DNA of 7,738 bases from Oscillospiraceae bacterium. GTDB lineage: Bacteria; Bacillota; Clostridia; Oscillospirales; Oscillospiraceae. The stretch lies in assembly GCA_017538775.1 (NCBI GenBank), contig JAFYIF010000075.1, forward strand, positions 1-7,738, written 5' to 3'. Below, in pieces: positions 6,022 to 7,738 of the stretch. The translations under genes and the position numbers were made by a program. Each line of letters begins with the position of its first letter. The first letter of the stretch is position 1. Below the pieces are notes generated by a model. The model was not told where the DNA came from, searched no databases, and worked only from the letters and a program-made list of their open reading frames with translations.

Positions 6022-6579
6022 ATGACCATCCGATACATTTCCGATCTGCACTTTGACCATGAGACCATTCTGGCCTTCGACAACCGGCCCTTCAACTCCG
6101 TGGCGGAGCTGGGCGAGGCGCTGATCAACCGCTGGAACGCGGTGGTGGGGCCGGAGGACCTGACCTGGATCCTGGGCGACTTCTGCCCCGGGGACGGGAA
6201 ACGCTGGCGGGCGCTGCTGGAGCGGCTGAACGGCCGCAAGGCCCTGATCTGCGGCAACCACGACGCCCCGGCCAGCGTGGCGGCGGCCCGGGACCTGCTG
6301 GAGGACGTGGCGGAATACCGGGAGATTTTGGACTGCGGGCGGCATGTGGTCCTCTGTCACTACCCGATCCCCTCCTTCCACAACCACTACCAGGGCTGGG
6401 TCCACCTCTACGGCCACGTCCACAGCTCCTTCGAGTGGAACATCGCCGAACACAGCAAGCGGCTGCTGAAGAACCTCTATCTGCGTTCCGACGTGTGCCG
6501 CATGGCCAACGTGGGGGCCATGCTCCCCTATATGGACTACACGCCCCGGACGCTGGAGGAGCTGGAAGCGCAGCTCTGA
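6022..6579 (+). CDS. Calcineurin-like metallophosphoesterase, 185 aa
   Basis: Predicted cytoplasmic two-metal phosphoesterase. The full set of metal ligands is visible in order: Asp8 and His10 in SDLHFDH, Asp53 in LGDF (51-54), Asn79 and catalytic His80 in GNHD (78-81), His113 in CHYP, and His132 and His134 in GHVH (131-134). Length and the motif FDNRPF (19-24) match a group of small stand-alone enzymes often annotated as predicted phosphoesterase (COG4186 type, from memory). No signal peptide or membrane segment is present. The natural substrate of this group is not established as far as I know: a phosphodiester or phosphomonoester is likely. The gene lies 30 bases behind the last ATPase with its own ribosome binding site and no promoter between, so it is probably the tail of the transporter transcript. 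A functional link to transport is only suggested by position. Confidence 0.9.
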   Translation: MTIRYISDLHFDHETILAFDNRPFNSVAELGEALINRWNAVVGPEDLTWILGDFCPGDGKRWRALLERLNGRKALICGNHDAPASVAAARDLLEDVAEYREILDCGRHVVLCHYPIPSFHNHYQGWVHLYGHVHSSFEWNIAEHSKRLLKNLYLRSDVCRMANVGAMLPYMDYTPRTLEELEAQL

Positions 6580-6589
6580 GCGCCATGTG

Positions 6590-6611
6590 GCAGGAAATAA
6601 TTTTTTCCTGC
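6590..6611 (+). terminator. Inverted repeat after the operon, weak terminator candidate
   Basis: GCAGGAAA (6590-6597) pairs with TTTCCTGC (6604-6611) around TAATTT. It starts 10 bases after the phosphoesterase stop, where an operon terminator is expected, but the next bases are ACCGGC rather than a T-run. It may act poorly, or only define the 3' end of the message. I see no better terminator before the next promoter. Confidence 0.4.
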
Positions 6612-6639
6612 ACCGGCTCCGAAAACCCGGCGAAAACCC

Positions 6640-6667
6640 TTGCAATTTCCGGGAAATATGTTATGAT
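6640..6667 (+). promoter_or_regulatory. Extended -10 promoter of the SLH protein gene
   Basis: TTGCAA (6640-6645) and TATGAT (6662-6667) are 16 bases apart, and TG at 6659-6660 one base before the -10 gives an extended -10 element. Transcription would start near 6673-6675, leaving a leader of about 110 bases. Spacer and -35 closely resemble the promoter at 757-785. Confidence 0.75.
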
Positions 6668-6688
6668 GACCGATAGATATTCTCATCC

Positions 6689-6741
6689 GGACCAGGTGGG
6701 ACGGGCATCCAACTGGTCCAGGCCCGGGTCGGTCTCCGGGC
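6689..6741 (+). promoter_or_regulatory. Structured 5' leader of the SLH gene
   Basis: Two stems stand side by side. GGACCAG (6689-6695) pairs with CTGGTCC (6713-6719) and can continue inside, past one mismatch, with TGGG (6697-6700) and TCCA (6708-6711). Then GCCCGG (6722-6727) pairs with CCGGGC (6736-6741) around an 8-base loop. An A-rich unstructured stretch with the ribosome binding site follows. Leaders that fold at the 5' end can stabilise messages of abundant surface proteins, and this is a possible role here. No known riboswitch is recognised. Confidence 0.45.
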
Positions 6742-6784
6742 GATACGAATCTGGAAAAGAAATTTTTACAGGAGGAAACAACAC

Positions 6785-7738
6785 ATGAAGAAGAAACTGC
6801 TCGCAATGCTCCTCGTGGTTGCTGTCATGGCGTCGTTTTTGGTCCTTCCCGCTCAGGCCCTGAGCGCCAAGGACTTTACCGACGTTCCGGCGGAAGCCTG
6901 GTTCTATGAGGACGTGGACTTCGTCACGACGCACGGCTACTTCATCGGCCGCGGCAATGGCATCTTTGCCCCGGACGACATGCTGACCCGTGAAGAGCTG
7001 GCCACCATCCTCGCCCGTCTGGACGGCGCGAACCTGAGCAACAACAACGTCAGCCCCTACAACGACGTGGAGGCCGGCCGTTGGAGCGCCGCCGCCATCC
7101 AGTGGATGAAGAACACCCGCCTCACCCAGGGCACCGGTGACGGCAACTTCAACCCCACCGGTCAGCTCACCCGTCAGGAGCTGGCGGTCTTCGTGGATCG
7201 CTTTGTCGATTACTACACCGCCCGCCACGGCTATCGGCTGGCGCCGAAGATGGTCGTGCCCGAGTTCCCCGATCTGGACGACGCGGACGACTGGGCCAAG
7301 GACTCCATCGAGACCGACCGGAAGAACGGTCTGATCTACGGTTTCCAGGACAACTGCTTCTATCCGAAGCTGACCTCCACCCGCGCCCAGATCGCGGCCA
7401 TCATCCACCGTCTGGTGGTCGAGCTGCGCATCGTCGTCACGCCCACCACCACCGTCATCGTCACCTATGACCTCAACTGGCCGGCCGGCATCACCGGCGC
7501 GCCCACCAACGCGACCCGCTCCGGGACCACCTACACCCCCTACACCCCCAGCGCCGCTGAGACGCCCACCGGCTATGTCTTCGTCGGCTGGAACACCAAG
7601 GCCGACGGCACCGGTGAGGACCGCGAAGTTGGCACTTCCTACACCACCGCCACCAGCCTGACCATCTATGCCCAGTGGCTCGCCGAAGCGGACCTCATCG
7701 GCATGGGCGTCAAGGCCAGCATCGAAAACCAGGTCAAC
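6785..7738 (+). CDS. SLH-domain surface protein, 5' part (318 codons, open at edge)
   Basis: Secreted cell-wall protein whose gene runs off the right edge. A signal peptide is clear: MKKK, a hydrophobic core to about residue 21, then PAQA (22-25) as the likely cleavage site. Three S-layer-homology domains follow at about 30-80, 91-142 and 160-210. Their TRAE-type motifs are TREE (68-71), TRQE (129-132) and TRAQ (199-202), the third deviating in its last residue. SLH triplets fold into a three-pronged anchor that binds pyruvylated secondary cell-wall polymer. Residues 223-298 look like a Listeria-Bacteroides (Flg_new/InlB B-type) repeat, with VTYDLN, TGYVFVGWNTKADGTG (262-277) and a closing TIYAQW (293-298). 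AGGAGG at 6770-6775 lies 9 bases before ATG 6785. It has its own promoter. The function of the missing C-terminal part cannot be judged. Confidence 0.9.
   Translation, partial: MKKKLLAMLLVVAVMASFLVLPAQALSAKDFTDVPAEAWFYEDVDFVTTHGYFIGRGNGIFAPDDMLTREELATILARLDGANLSNNNVSPYNDVEAGRWSAAAIQWMKNTRLTQGTGDGNFNPTGQLTRQELAVFVDRFVDYYTARHGYRLAPKMVVPEFPDLDDADDWAKDSIETDRKNGLIYGFQDNCFYPKLTSTRAQIAAIIHRLVVELRIVVTPTTTVIVTYDLNWPAGITGAPTNATRSGTTYTPYTPSAAETPTGYVFVGWNTKADGTGEDREVGTSYTTATSLTIYAQWLAEADLIGMGVKASIENQVN

Noticed and set aside
5059..6645. Long minus-strand open frame across the second ATPase and phosphoesterase
   Set aside because: It spans two well-supported plus-strand genes, has no recognisable motif, and has low-complexity Gln/Val/His-rich composition.

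Overview
The window looks like chromosomal DNA of a GC-rich, spore-forming gut member of the Clostridia, in the Oscillospiraceae/Flavonifractor neighbourhood. The supporting evidence is a CotF-type spore coat protein, strong GGAGG ribosome binding sites before almost every gene, a Gram-positive lipoprotein signal on the binding protein, an S-layer-homology surface protein, and a dispersed repeat of a kind I recall as abundant in such genomes. The assignment is by general pattern, not by a marker gene.

Layout. Positions 1-228 hold no convincing gene, only short palindromes and a stretch resembling the edge of a dispersed repeat. Positions 229-670 carry two small spore-coat-type genes (57 and 84 codons) closed by a strong intrinsic terminator (about 685-735). 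A sigma-A-type promoter (757-785) then opens a compact five-gene operon for a family-5 (peptide/nickel/opine class) ABC importer: lipoprotein substrate-binding protein (899-2473), two permeases (2679-3632 and 3629-4441) and two ATPases (4443-5234 and 5236-5991). The last four genes overlap or are separated by 1 base. The one large internal gap (2474-2678) holds a 13-bp hairpin and two copies of a dispersed repeat. A calcineurin-like phosphoesterase gene (6022-6579) follows 30 bases behind the last ATPase and is probably co-transcribed. After an inverted repeat without a U-tract, a second promoter (6640-6667) and a structured leader precede a secreted protein with three SLH domains and a beta-grasp-like surface repeat (6785 to beyond the right edge).

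The binding protein would capture a ligand outside the membrane, the two permeases form the channel, and the two ATPases power it. The substrate cannot be named. Both ATPases lack the usual C-terminal extension of dipeptide/oligopeptide importers, and the binding protein lacks the usual W-x-x-D-x-x-D-P segment, so a small metal complex or other non-peptide ligand is a reasonable alternative to peptides.

I do not see a clearly new multi-gene system. The points most worth checking are the intra-operon hairpin/repeat block, the atypical transporter features, the similar sequence of the two promoters, and the structured leader of the SLH gene. The long antisense open frames are shadows of GC-rich genes and are not annotated.
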